A stretch of DNA of 64,000 nt from Oceanobacillus jeddahensis (lineage in GTDB: Bacteria; Bacillota; Bacilli; Bacillales; Amphibacillaceae). Under the pieces are notes generated by a model, which saw nothing but the letters and a program-made list of their open reading frames with translations, was not told the DNA's origin and ran no database searches. Made by a program: the position numbers and the translations under genes. Shown piece by piece: positions 25,917-35,107 of the stretch (position 1 is the stretch's first letter; every line of letters begins with the position of its first letter). Where the stretch lies: contig NZ_CCDM010000001.1 of NCBI RefSeq assembly GCF_000750635.1, forward strand, positions 310,001 through 374,000. Direction: 5' to 3'.

Positions 25917-25978
25917 GCAAAATATTGCTTTTTCATATCCTGCATATATATGAAAGAGAGCAATATTTTGCTTTTTTA
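25917..25978 (+). terminator. Rho-independent terminator
   Basis: GCAAAATATTGCT with CATAT pairs with ATATG and AGCAATATTTTGC, giving a long stem followed by a run of T. It separates the AraC gene from the GH3 operon. Confidence 0.85.
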
Positions 25979-26002
25979 TTGGCAAGAAATCGGTAGTTTG
26001 TA

Positions 26003-26017
26003 ATGAAAACGTTATCT
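26003..26017 (+). promoter_or_regulatory. cre site (CcpA) upstream of the GH3 operon
   Basis: ATGAAAACGTTATCT matches WTGNAANCGNWNNCW at every fixed position, 76 bases before the first GH3 gene. Glucose repression of the glycosidases is expected. Confidence 0.8.
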
Positions 26018-26092
26018 TAAAATAAAGGTATAACACAACTTTTTTACCGAACATCATAGATTGTCAGAGGACAAATTAAGGGGGGGATTTAC

Positions 26093-28861
26093 ATGTTTGA
26101 AAGATGGAAAAACAGACGGTTAAGGAAGAGAGAAATTTCTCAAAAAGTTAGAGAGGATAAATTAGAACACAGAAGGAAGCAGGAAGAATTCTCCCGTATG
26201 CATGAATCAGAAAGACAGTCAGCGGAGAAACAGGAAAAGCAGGATCGTAAAGAAGCGAAATTAAAGCATAAAAAAGCAATCCAAACTTACAGCAAAGTTG
26301 AGAGGAAAGCTGCGAAAAAGGAAGCAAGAATGTATAAAAAGATTTGGAATCGTCCTCGACGTCTTGCTGGATGGTCAATTGTTGCCTTACTTCTTTTGAT
26401 AGTTATTGCTCAAGTCGGTCCAACAGTTAAAAATATAGCTGATGCATTGAGTGGGAAGTATATTACGGCAGAAACAGATTCACCTGAAGCTGTGGAAGCA
26501 AGAGAATATGGAGATCAGTTATCAGAAGAAATCGCTAATGAAGGGATGGTTCTCTTAAAAAATGAGAATGATCACTTACCGTTGGGGGACAAAAAAGTGA
26601 ATGTCTTCGGTGTGAGCGCTTTAGATATGCGCTATGGCGGTGGCGGATCTGGCGGGGCTGATACTTCCCGGGCAGTAGATTTATTTACTGGTTTAGAGAA
26701 TGCGGGTATAGAGTATAACAGTGAGCTCCATGGCTTTTACCAGGAGGTTGGAGAAGAAGCGGGCATAAGCAGTGGAAGTGATACAGGGATGATTCAAGTT
26801 GTTCAAGGCATGCTTGGATCGAATGAAACAGATGAGCCAGAGATAAATTATTTAACAGATGATGTATTAGATCAGGCAAAGAGCTACTCTGATAATGCCT
26901 TGATAGTCATAACAAGTGAAGGTACAGAAGCAAGTGATATGAATCCAGAACATTTACGGCTGACAGAAAATAAACAAGCCTTGATTGAAAAGGTTACGGA
27001 TAACTTTGATCATGTTACGGTTGTTATCAATGCTGGGAACGCTTATGAATTAGGATTCTTAGAGGAGTATGACGAAATTGAATCTGCGATATGGATTGGT
27101 ACACCAGGTCCTTACGGGGCAAATGCATTAGGGAATATTTTAGCAGGAGAAACAAACCCGTCCGGACGTCTGACAGATACGTATGTGTATGATAATATGT
27201 CTGCACCTGCCAGTGAGAACTTTGGAGATTATTCCTATGATAATTTAGATTATTCATTTATCAATTATCAAGAAGGGATTTATGTAGGGTACCGCTTCTA
27301 TGAAACATACTTTGCAGATGATGAAGAAGCTTATCAAGACACGGTATTGTATCCTTATGGTTATGGACTGAGCTATACAGACTTTGAATGGGATGTCGTT
27401 GGACAGAATTTTACAGATGACATCATTGAAGTAGAGGTGGAAGTAACTAACACTGGAAATATTGCCGGGAAAGAAGTTGTACAGCTGTATTATTCCGCAC
27501 CATATATAGAGGACAGTGTAGAAAAGTCCGCGATTGAAATGGGAGCATTTCAGAAGACGGATTTGCTGGAACCAAATGAATCAGAATTGGTTACACTTAC
27601 GTTTGAAACAGATCAAATGGCTTCTTATGATATGCACGATGAAGAAGCATATATTTTAGACCCGGGCACATATGAAATAAAAGTTGCCCACAACGTGCAC
27701 GATATTGTTGAAAGCTTCGATTATACGATAGATGAAAAGATCGTATTACAAGAAGATAAAGATACAAATACACCTTATCAAAACCGATTTGGATTAGCAG
27801 AAGGAGAATTGAATTATTTATCCCGAACTGATTGGGAAGGAACATATCCGTCAGATGAAAATATAACGCATGAAGCACCAGATTATGTAGTAGATGCTTT
27901 TTCGGAAGAGACAGAGGACTCTAATTTAGAGATGCCAACGTTTGAAGCGGATAACGGAATTGTTTTGGAAGATTTGAAAGGATTAGATTTTGATGATCCG
28001 CTATGGGAAGATTATTTAGATCAATTTACATTGGAAGAAATGATGGATTTTGTTTCCTACGGTGCGTATCGAACCATGGAAATTGAAAGATTAGGTGTAC
28101 CGCAATCATTGTTAATGGACGGCCCGGCTGGGTTTAGTTATTTCTTCAAACCCATTGAAGCAGCAGCTTACCCTTCAGAAGTTGTGCTCGCATCGACATG
28201 GAACCGAGATTTAGCATATGGGATGGGAGAAGCAGTTGGACAGGAAGCACGCGCTTATGGAATTCAAGGCTGGTATGCACCAGGAATGAATATCCACCGT
28301 ACAGCATTAGGTGGTAGAAACTTTGAATATTTCTCAGAGGATCCTATTTTATCTGGAGAGATCGCTACTGCTTTAACAAGAGGAGCTCAAGATCAAGGGA
28401 TTATCGTATTTATGAAACATTTTGCCTTGAATGATCAAGAAACCAACGCCCGTTCAGGAAATCTTGTTTGGGCCAATGAACAGGCAATTCGTGAGATTTA
28501 TTTAAAACCTTTTGAAATGACTGTGAAAGAAGGAGAAGTGCTTGGTGCCATGTCCAGTTTTTCCATTATTGGAATGAAATGGGCAGGAGCGAATCCTGTA
28601 TTGTTAAATGATGTGTTACGTGATGAGTGGGGATTTGAAGGCTTCGTATCTAGTGATGCCGTATTTGGATTTATGGAAGCACCAGATGCCGTTATTGCTG
28701 GGAATGATCTAATGTTAGATGTGATGACACCACACAAACAGGTAGACATGCTGGAGAAAGCTTATGAACAGGACCCTTCTGGAATTGCTAATGGTGTACG
28801 TACAAGCACCCACCATGTATTGTATACCATTCTACAGACGCATTTATTTGAAGATGAATGA
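26093..28861 (+). CDS. Membrane-anchored GH3 beta-glycosidase with swapped domain order
   Basis: The 922-residue protein starts with about 85 Lys/Arg/Glu-rich, coiled-coil-like residues, then one membrane helix (about 92-113), so the enzyme part should face outside. The order after that is reversed from usual GH3: first the alpha/beta C-type domain (IANEGMVLLKNENDHLPLGD, about 150), then a fibronectin-III-like domain (about 435-540, EVEVTNTGNIAGKEVVQLYY), and last the TIM barrel (about 640-920) with LLMDGPAGF, GRNFEYFSEDP, MKHFALND and the nucleophile Asp855 in FVSSDAVFGF. All catalytic landmarks are present. GGGGGGA precedes the ATG. It probably trims beta-glucosides at the cell surface and works with the cytoplasmic GH3 encoded next. 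Confidence 0.9.
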   Translation: MFERWKNRRLRKREISQKVREDKLEHRRKQEEFSRMHESERQSAEKQEKQDRKEAKLKHKKAIQTYSKVERKAAKKEARMYKKIWNRPRRLAGWSIVALLLLIVIAQVGPTVKNIADALSGKYITAETDSPEAVEAREYGDQLSEEIANEGMVLLKNENDHLPLGDKKVNVFGVSALDMRYGGGGSGGADTSRAVDLFTGLENAGIEYNSELHGFYQEVGEEAGISSGSDTGMIQVVQGMLGSNETDEPEINYLTDDVLDQAKSYSDNALIVITSEGTEASDMNPEHLRLTENKQALIEKVTDNFDHVTVVINAGNAYELGFLEEYDEIESAIWIGTPGPYGANALGNILAGETNPSGRLTDTYVYDNMSAPASENFGDYSYDNLDYSFINYQEGIYVGYRFYETYFADDEEAYQDTVLYPYGYGLSYTDFEWDVVGQNFTDDIIEVEVEVTNTGNIAGKEVVQLYYSAPYIEDSVEKSAIEMGAFQKTDLLEPNESELVTLTFETDQMASYDMHDEEAYILDPGTYEIKVAHNVHDIVESFDYTIDEKIVLQEDKDTNTPYQNRFGLAEGELNYLSRTDWEGTYPSDENITHEAPDYVVDAFSEETEDSNLEMPTFEADNGIVLEDLKGLDFDDPLWEDYLDQFTLEEMMDFVSYGAYRTMEIERLGVPQSLLMDGPAGFSYFFKPIEAAAYPSEVVLASTWNRDLAYGMGEAVGQEARAYGIQGWYAPGMNIHRTALGGRNFEYFSEDPILSGEIATALTRGAQDQGIIVFMKHFALNDQETNARSGNLVWANEQAIREIYLKPFEMTVKEGEVLGAMSSFSIIGMKWAGANPVLLNDVLRDEWGFEGFVSSDAVFGFMEAPDAVIAGNDLMLDVMTPHKQVDMLEKAYEQDPSGIANGVRTSTHHVLYTILQTHLFEDE

Positions 28862-28889
28862 AAATCAATGAAGCAAGGAATGAATAAAG

Positions 28890-31229
28890 ATGAAATATAA
28901 AGCAATCATAGAGCAGATGTCTTTAGAAGAAAAGGCATCGCTCATGTCTGGAGAAAACTTTTGGAATACAAAAGCAATTGAACGCCTGGGTATCCCTGCT
29001 ATTATGCTAACTGATGGACCACATGGATTGCGCAAACAAGGAGGGAAGGCGGACCACCTTGGATTGAATAAAAGTTTGCCTGCAACTTGTTTCCCCACTG
29101 CAGCCACGTTGGCAAATAGCTGGGATAAGAGTCTGATCTATCTGGTAGGAGAGCTTATTGGGAAAGAGGCAGCGAGCGAAAAGGTGAGTGTATTATTAGG
29201 GCCTGGACTAAATATAAAAAGAAATCCATTATGTGGAAGGAATTTTGAGTATTTCTCAGAAGACCCTTATTTAACGGGCGAATTAGCCAGTGAGATGGTC
29301 AAAGGGATTCAATCCAATGGTATTTCTGCCAGCCCTAAGCATTTTGCGGTAAATAGTCAAGAGCATATGCGTATGACTATTGATGAAATTGTAGATGAGC
29401 GTTCTCTGAGAGAAGTGTATTTAGAAGGATTTAGAAGAGTAGTAGAAAAAAGTAACCCCAAAACAATCATGACTTCTTACAATCAAGTCAATGGAATTTT
29501 TGCCAATGAGCATCCACATTTACTTCAAGACATTTTGTATGGTGAATGGGGATTTGATGGTGTCGTTGTTACAGATTGGGGAGGAAATAACGATCGGATA
29601 AAAGGATTGAAAGCTGGTAATCAATTAGAGATGCCAGCTACAAATGGAATTACCGATCAGGAAATTATCGAAGCTGTGAAGCAAAATGAATTAGGAGAGC
29701 ATGTATTAGATACTGCTGTAGATCAGTTATTGCAGATTGTTTTCACAACTCATTTTGATCATAAGAATACGCCGCAGGTTGATTATGAGGGACATCATAA
29801 AGCTGCTGTGGAAACTGCGGCACAATCAATGGTATTACTGAAAAATGAACAATGTATTCTGCCATTAGATACAAACAAGAAAATCGGTGTGATTGGTGAC
29901 TTTGCAAAAAATCCGCGATACCAAGGCGCTGGAAGCTCTCTCATTAATCCAACGAAGTTATCGAATGCTTTGGAGGAGTTAGAAAAAACAGAATTGGATA
30001 TTGTTGGGTATGCGCAAGGCTTTAAACGGATGGGTAGCAAAAGCACCCGTCTATCCAGAGAAGCTGTAACGCTCGCGCAGCAAGTAGATACAGTTCTTTT
30101 ATTTGTTGGTCTGGATGAAGGAAGTGAAGCGGAAGGTGTGGACCGAAAGCATCTTCGCTTGCAGGGTAACCAGCTGGAGCTGCTGGATAAAATAAAAGAA
30201 GCCAATAAAAATATTGTGTTGGTTATATCTGGAGGCGGGCCGATTGAGATGCCGTTTATCCATGATGTAAAAGCTATTGTGCATACGTATTTAGCTGGAC
30301 AAGGAAGTGCAGAAGCGATAACGGGTATTTTAAATGGAATTTATAATCCAAGTGGCAAACTTAGCGAAACCTATCCAATAAAATATGAAGATGTACCTTC
30401 TGCGCCGTATTATCCCGGTGAAGAAGCTACAGCGGAGCATCGGGAAGGGATATTTATCGGCTATCGCTATTTTGATACAGTAGACTCAGAGGTATTATTC
30501 CCTTTTGGTTATGGCTTGTCCTATACGACGTTTGCTTATTCCAATTTAAAAGTTAATGAGAATAAAGTTACGTTTACATTGACAAATACAGGGGAGACCG
30601 CTGGAAAAGAAGTTGCACAGCTCTATATAGAGAAAAAGGATTCTGCCATTTTTCGAGCAAGACGAGAATTAAAAGGTTTTGAAAAAGTTTCATTACAGCC
30701 TGGAGAAACGAAGACAGTTGTAATAGAGCTCGATGAACATGATTTTATGTATTACGATGTAAAAATCGGGGATTGGGTCATGGAGCAAGGAGTGTATGAA
30801 ATCCAAATTGGCAGCTCTATTCAGGAGATTCATTTAAAAGAAGAAATAATCAAGACAAACAATACAGCCTTAACAGCATATAATAAAGACATATTCCCCC
30901 ATTATTTCGAGGGAGAAGTACATCAAGTAACAGATGAAGAGTTTCGGCAATTATTAGGATATGATCCGCCAGCTCCAAAATGGGACAGGCAGAAAGACTT
31001 AGGTTTAAATGATACGATTGCCCAAGCGAGGCATAAAAATTGGTTAGGAAAATCAATTTATGGACTCATCTACTTTGTTCATGTTGTTTTGAAGACAGCG
31101 AACAAGCCGTTATTAGCAAATAATGTATATTTTGTCATAAATATGCCGTTCCGACAAATAGACCGATTTACAGGTGGAAAGATAAGCCGTAAAAAAGTTT
31201 TAAGTGTATTGAGATGGATAAACCGGTAA
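28890..31229 (+). CDS. GH3 beta-glucosidase, cytoplasmic, normal domain order
   Basis: The 779-residue protein has no signal peptide. The TIM barrel comes first (IMLTDGPHGLRKQ near 40, GRNFEYFSEDP near 118, KHFAVNSQE) with nucleophile Asp229 in VVVTDWGG, then the alpha/beta domain (AAQSMVLLKNEQCILPLDT, GAGSSLINPTK) and a fibronectin-III-like domain (TFTLTNTGETAGKEVAQLYI). About 100 extra C-terminal residues end in a basic tail (ISRKKVLSVLRWINR). It follows the anchored GH3 by 28 bases in the same operon. It should release glucose from imported beta-glucosides. The exact linkage preference is unknown. Confidence 0.93.
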   Translation: MKYKAIIEQMSLEEKASLMSGENFWNTKAIERLGIPAIMLTDGPHGLRKQGGKADHLGLNKSLPATCFPTAATLANSWDKSLIYLVGELIGKEAASEKVSVLLGPGLNIKRNPLCGRNFEYFSEDPYLTGELASEMVKGIQSNGISASPKHFAVNSQEHMRMTIDEIVDERSLREVYLEGFRRVVEKSNPKTIMTSYNQVNGIFANEHPHLLQDILYGEWGFDGVVVTDWGGNNDRIKGLKAGNQLEMPATNGITDQEIIEAVKQNELGEHVLDTAVDQLLQIVFTTHFDHKNTPQVDYEGHHKAAVETAAQSMVLLKNEQCILPLDTNKKIGVIGDFAKNPRYQGAGSSLINPTKLSNALEELEKTELDIVGYAQGFKRMGSKSTRLSREAVTLAQQVDTVLLFVGLDEGSEAEGVDRKHLRLQGNQLELLDKIKEANKNIVLVISGGGPIEMPFIHDVKAIVHTYLAGQGSAEAITGILNGIYNPSGKLSETYPIKYEDVPSAPYYPGEEATAEHREGIFIGYRYFDTVDSEVLFPFGYGLSYTTFAYSNLKVNENKVTFTLTNTGETAGKEVAQLYIEKKDSAIFRARRELKGFEKVSLQPGETKTVVIELDEHDFMYYDVKIGDWVMEQGVYEIQIGSSIQEIHLKEEIIKTNNTALTAYNKDIFPHYFEGEVHQVTDEEFRQLLGYDPPAPKWDRQKDLGLNDTIAQARHKNWLGKSIYGLIYFVHVVLKTANKPLLANNVYFVINMPFRQIDRFTGGKISRKKVLSVLRWINR

Positions 31230-31256
31230 GCTCTTTTATTTTAATAACAATCACCT

Positions 31257-31302
31257 AAAAAAATCTCCAGCTATTTTATAAGAAATAGCTGGAGATTTTT
31301 AG
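31257..31302. terminator. Bidirectional rho-independent terminator
   Basis: AAAAATCTCCAGCTATTT (31259-31276) and its exact complement (31283-31300) form an 18-bp stem flanked by A and T runs. It separates the GH3 operon from the convergent ABC ATPase gene. Confidence 0.9.
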
Positions 31303-31316
31303 ATGATTACCGGTCT

Positions 31317-33026
31317 TTATACAAGCATCCAATGCTCCGGACTCACTTCCTCGAGCCGGTTTTTTTCAAAATGGTAGTTTTCTGTCTTAATGTTATGCTC
31401 CCGAATCTTTTCGGCCTCGATGCTTGGGTCTGGAATAGGCACCGCATCCAGTAGAGACCTGGTGTATGGGTGAAGCGGGTTTTCGTAGAGTTCCTCGCTT
31501 TCTGCCACTTCAATTATTTTTCCAGAATACATCACAGCGATCCGGTCACATATATGTTTTACCATGGCGAGGTCATGAGCAATAAATAAGTAGGTGAGTC
31601 CTAATTTTTCCTGAAGCTCCTCTAATAAATCAACAATTTGCGATTGAATGGAAACATCGAGCGCAGATAGAGGCTCATCGCAAACGATGAATTTTGGTTT
31701 TACAGCTAACGCCCGGGCAATACCAATCCGTTGCTGCTGTCCTCCAGAAAATTCATGTGGATACCGGTTAGCGTGCTCTTTATGAAGTCCGACCAGCTCT
31801 AATAATTCCTCAACCCGAGCGCGTCTTTCTGCTTTTGTTTTGCATAATTTATGAATATCTAAAGGCTGACCAATAATATCAAGCACTTTCATCCTGGGAT
31901 TTAAAGATGCTTGTGGATCTTGAAATATGATTTGAATATCTCGACGGAGCTTTTTGAGTTCTTTTCGCTTAAATTCATTGATTCCCATTCCTCCGAAAAG
32001 AATCTCTCCTTCTGTTGCTTGCTGTAATTGTAAAATCAGACGTCCTGTTGTTGATTTTCCAGACCCTGATTCTCCTACTAAACCTAAGGTCTCTCCAGGT
32101 TTGATATAAAAATCAATGTCATCCACTGCATGCACAAGTCCTCCTAATTTTAAAGGGAAGATCTTTTTCAAATCGCGTACATTGATCAGAGATTCTGTAT
32201 CTTGGAATGACTTCGTATATTTGTTTACCTTTTTTTGATCAATTCGTGGTAAAGCACTAAGTAATCGCTGGGTATAAGGGTGCTCAGGCTTTGTGAAAAT
32301 AGAAGCTGTATCATTTTGTTCGACGATTTGTCCGTCCTTCATGACGACAATCCGGTCGCACATGCCTGCAACAACGCCAAAATCATGTGTAATTAAGATG
32401 ATGCTCATATCAAATTTTTCCTGCAAGCTTTTCATAAGTTGCAGAATTTGCGCCTGAATTCGTACATCCAGGGCGGTCGTTGGTTCATCCGCAATTAATA
32501 ATTTTGGCCGGCAAATCAAAGCCATGGCAATCATTGCGCGTTGCAGCATACCTCCAGAAAATTCATGCGGGTATTGATGGTATCGCTCTTCCGGTGAAGT
32601 GATTCCTACCAGCTTCAGCATTTCAATGGTATCTGCCTTGGCTTTATGTGCAGAAAGTTTGCGATGTTTGATAACTACTTCGTCAATTTGTTTACCAATT
32701 TTCATTGTCGGGTTAAAGGAGCTCATTGGATCCTGGAATATCATACTGATCTCTTGCCCGCGAATTTTTTGCATATCGTGATCAGAATAGCTTACGAGAT
32801 TATTCCCTTCATAATCAATTGTATCTGCTTGGATATGTGCGGACTGGCTGGGCAGTAATTGCATAATTGCTTTAGCGGTAACACTTTTTCCAGATCCGGA
32901 CTCCCCAACAATTCCTAATGTTTCTCCTTTTTTGACGGAAAAGGAAATCTGATTTACAGATTGGACCTCCTGCTCCGTCGTTTGAAAATGAACAGATAAA
33001 TTTTTAACGCTAAGTAAGTCTTTCAT
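31317..33026 (-). CDS. Fused double ABC ATPase (DppD-DppF-like)
   Basis: The 569-residue protein is two peptide-type ATPase domains in one chain. Domain 1 (about 5-255) has GESGSGKSVTAK, EFSGGMLQRAMIA and LLIADEPTTALD; domain 2 (about 280-545) has GESGSGKSTTGR, EFSGGQQQRIGIA and FIVCDEPLSALD. Each is followed by the HPYTQRLL/HPYTRSLL oligopeptide-transport signature. All ATP-binding motifs are intact. I chose the ATG at 33026, since GGAGAT is too close to the ATG at 33032. It is divergent from the two permease genes and binding protein at 33658-38437, with which it surely works, although 630 bases of intergenic DNA separate them. Confidence 0.92.
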   Translation of the reverse strand: MKDLLSVKNLSVHFQTTEQEVQSVNQISFSVKKGETLGIVGESGSGKSVTAKAIMQLLPSQSAHIQADTIDYEGNNLVSYSDHDMQKIRGQEISMIFQDPMSSFNPTMKIGKQIDEVVIKHRKLSAHKAKADTIEMLKLVGITSPEERYHQYPHEFSGGMLQRAMIAMALICRPKLLIADEPTTALDVRIQAQILQLMKSLQEKFDMSIILITHDFGVVAGMCDRIVVMKDGQIVEQNDTASIFTKPEHPYTQRLLSALPRIDQKKVNKYTKSFQDTESLINVRDLKKIFPLKLGGLVHAVDDIDFYIKPGETLGLVGESGSGKSTTGRLILQLQQATEGEILFGGMGINEFKRKELKKLRRDIQIIFQDPQASLNPRMKVLDIIGQPLDIHKLCKTKAERRARVEELLELVGLHKEHANRYPHEFSGGQQQRIGIARALAVKPKFIVCDEPLSALDVSIQSQIVDLLEELQEKLGLTYLFIAHDLAMVKHICDRIAVMYSGKIIEVAESEELYENPLHPYTRSLLDAVPIPDPSIEAEKIREHNIKTENYHFEKNRLEEVSPEHWMLV

Positions 33027-33116
33027 GATCATATCTCCATTTATTTTAAATTTGGCTTGTTATGTATGGTGTGCAATCAGGGTAGTAGAGCATTTAGAAA
33101 AAAGCCATGTAATTAG

Positions 33117-33356
33117 ATGAAAATTCCTTTTTTATCGCAGTGTAACTGGCTGGGACTGGGGCTGCGGTTACTCGCCCCATCGGAAACCGTTGTCACAACG
33201 TCTGCACTAACACATCTTGTGCGTCGAAAAACCTCCACTGAAGGAAGTTTCACTTTATACAACCGTCCAATCTGTAAACTGCGATTATTCGTCCCATCAA
33301 ATACTATTGTGATGGCCGGAACCGTTCAAAACGCTTGCAGGAACACCATAAGGTAA
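33117..33356. repeat. GC-rich island with two imperfect direct repeats, origin unknown
   Basis: Two related units begin CTGCG at 33162 and 33279, 117 bases apart; over their first 34 or so bases most differences are transitions. The stretch is clearly richer in GC than the surrounding AT-rich DNA. A plus-strand frame of 79 codons covers it (33117-33356) without a convincing ribosome site. On the minus strand another open frame reads TIVFDGTNNRSLQ and, 39 codons on, TTVSDGASNRSPS, so the period is a whole number of codons. I do not recognise a family. A decayed repeat-containing gene or a dispersed repeat element are both possible. A cre-like sequence with one mismatch lies at 33325-33339. Confidence 0.45.
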
Positions 33357-33494
33357 GGAAGGACAGTTGAATATGCGTTTTCTAATACACATATATATTC
33401 CAGTGTATAAAAAATGCGTGCAGGATTGTTTTAAAAGGAATAAACATTTGCTGAATATTTACATATATATAACTGCAAGTGTGATGTTATTCTG

Positions 33495-33578
33495 ATTAAT
33501 TTTATAGGATTTAAATAATGTAAACTCTAAAACTTTGAGATTCTTACAATAGCGCATCTCAAAGTCTATAAAATTAAT
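33495..33578. promoter_or_regulatory. Nested inverted repeats upstream of the permease-operon promoter
   Basis: Outer 13-bp arms (33495-33507 and 33566-33578) enclose inner 9-bp arms CTTTGAGAT (33533-33541) and ATCTCAAAG (33556-33564). The outer arm ends exactly where the -35 box starts, a typical place for regulator binding. Confidence 0.6.
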
Positions 33579-33607
33579 TTGACAATTACATCATTCCTTT
33601 CTATAAT
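33579..33607 (+). promoter_or_regulatory. Perfect consensus sigma-A promoter of the ABC permease operon
   Basis: TTGACA (33579-33584) and TATAAT (33602-33607) are exactly 17 bases apart. The inverted arms ATAATTCCTA (33603-33612) and TAGGAATTAT (33638-33647) overlap the -10 box and may bind a repressor. Confidence 0.88.
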
Positions 33608-33657
33608 TCCTAATATAAACATTCTATACTAAGAAGGTAGGAATTATCAAGATTTTA

Positions 33658-35091
33658 ATGAAGGGAGTAAGGAACCTATTGTCAAATTCACCACGTGAAA
33701 ATGTGTTTTCCCGAGGTTTTATGATTGTTCATCGGCAGTTTTTTCTAAGATGGATTCAATATTTAATCGGGTTTCCAATGCATATAATTGCTCTCTGTAT
33801 CTATTTCAGTAAAAGAAAGTCTAATACATACGATGCTTTGTTTAAGGAAAAAATGCATACATTTATGCAATCAGAAGCATATGCAAAATTAAAAAAAGAT
33901 TATGAAAAACAATATGATAACAAGCAGGCATATTTTCAGCGGCCAATAGATGAAGCAGAAAAAGAAAAATTTGTGCAACGGAAGCTGAAGAAGCGTTCGG
34001 AAACAATGATCGAAGAAGAACTGGGGTTAGAGGCAAGAAAACCAATGGATTATATGGAAGTTCTTCACCAACTTTTGCTGGATAAACGGTTTATCATCGT
34101 ATCGTTTATTCCAGGGATTTTAGCTTATGGTATGTATTTTATTTACCATGGTGCCTTTAAGCGCTTTGTATTTGAACGGATTATTATGACCTTCTTTGTG
34201 ATCATTTCCGTCATTGTGATTGTATTTACTATTCTTTATATTTCGCCATCCGATGCGGCGGCAAATATATTAGGTGAGGCGGCAACAGAAGCACAACGGG
34301 ATGCATTTAATGCACAATACGGATTGGATCAGTCTTATTTTGTGCAGTTATGGCATGCGTTAAGCGGGATTTTAACGTTTGATTTAGGTCAATCCTATAC
34401 GGGCAATGAAGTGATTATGAATAGTATTTCGAATCGATTTCCAGTTACCCTGCTTTTAGCCATTTCATCTCTTATTCTAGCAATTGCTATCGCTGTTCCG
34501 GTTGGAATGATTTCAGCAGCTCGTGTCAATTCATTCTGGGATTATACATTTATGTTTATTGCGTTAATTGGTTTGTCGATCCCAAGCTTTTGGCAAGGTC
34601 TCATTTTTATTCTTACCTTTTCCATTCAGGGAGATCTCTTGCCATCCAGTTATTCACCAGGGAACTTTTTATCATTGATTATGCCAGTTATTGTTCTCGG
34701 GACAGGATTAGCTGCAGCGATTGCCAGAATGACACGTTCTTCCATGTTAGAGGTCTTGAATGAGGATTATATGATTACGGCAAAAGCAAAAGGGCTGACA
34801 GGACGGGAAACGTTTGTTGGCCATGCGCTGAGAAATGCATGGATTCCGATTTTAACCGTTATCGGACTGCAATTTGGCGGGATGCTTGGCGGAGCTGCAG
34901 TAACGGAAAAAGTCTTTAATATTAGCGGTTTAGGAAGCTACATTGTGGATAAACAATTCATTCCTGACACACCAGCGATTCTGGCCGGGGTTGTCTATAT
35001 TGCAATTACCATTTCCATTGTTAATTTAATTGTAGATCTGGTTTATGCAATGTTAAACCCGCGTATCCGTTCGCAAATGAAGAATAGTTAG
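33658..35091 (+). CDS. ABC transporter permease (DppB-like) with N-terminal extension
   Basis: The 477-residue protein carries a normal DppB permease in its C-terminal 310 residues ([24 protein letters not shown]-like [11 protein letters not shown], then the EAA loop [19 protein letters not shown]) preceded by about 165 extra residues. The extension has a charged, coiled-coil-like part (about 50-130) and at least one membrane helix ([19 protein letters not shown]). Standard DppB proteins lack this. The ATG at 33658 has only a distant AGAAGGTAGG; a TTG at 33679 with GGGAGTAAGG in front is an alternative start. It heads the operon with the second permease and the permuted binding protein. Confidence 0.87.
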   Translation: MKGVRNLLSNSPRENVFSRGFMIVHRQFFLRWIQYLIGFPMHIIALCIYFSKRKSNTYDALFKEKMHTFMQSEAYAKLKKDYEKQYDNKQAYFQRPIDEAEKEKFVQRKLKKRSETMIEEELGLEARKPMDYMEVLHQLLLDKRFIIVSFIPGILAYGMYFIYHGAFKRFVFERIIMTFFVIISVIVIVFTILYISPSDAAANILGEAATEAQRDAFNAQYGLDQSYFVQLWHALSGILTFDLGQSYTGNEVIMNSISNRFPVTLLLAISSLILAIAIAVPVGMISAARVNSFWDYTFMFIALIGLSIPSFWQGLIFILTFSIQGDLLPSSYSPGNFLSLIMPVIVLGTGLAAAIARMTRSSMLEVLNEDYMITAKAKGLTGRETFVGHALRNAWIPILTVIGLQFGGMLGGAAVTEKVFNISGLGSYIVDKQFIPDTPAILAGVVYIAITISIVNLIVDLVYAMLNPRIRSQMKNS

Positions 35092-35107
35092 GGGGTGGAA
35101 TGATTAC

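Larger units (their letters stand above)
33027..33657. other. 631-base divergent intergenic region
   Basis: It contains a GC-rich repeat-like island (33117-33356), nested inverted repeats (33495-33578), a perfect sigma-A promoter (33579-33607) and a further inverted repeat over the -10 box (33603-33647). No promoter for the minus-strand ATPase gene was clear. Confidence 0.6.
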
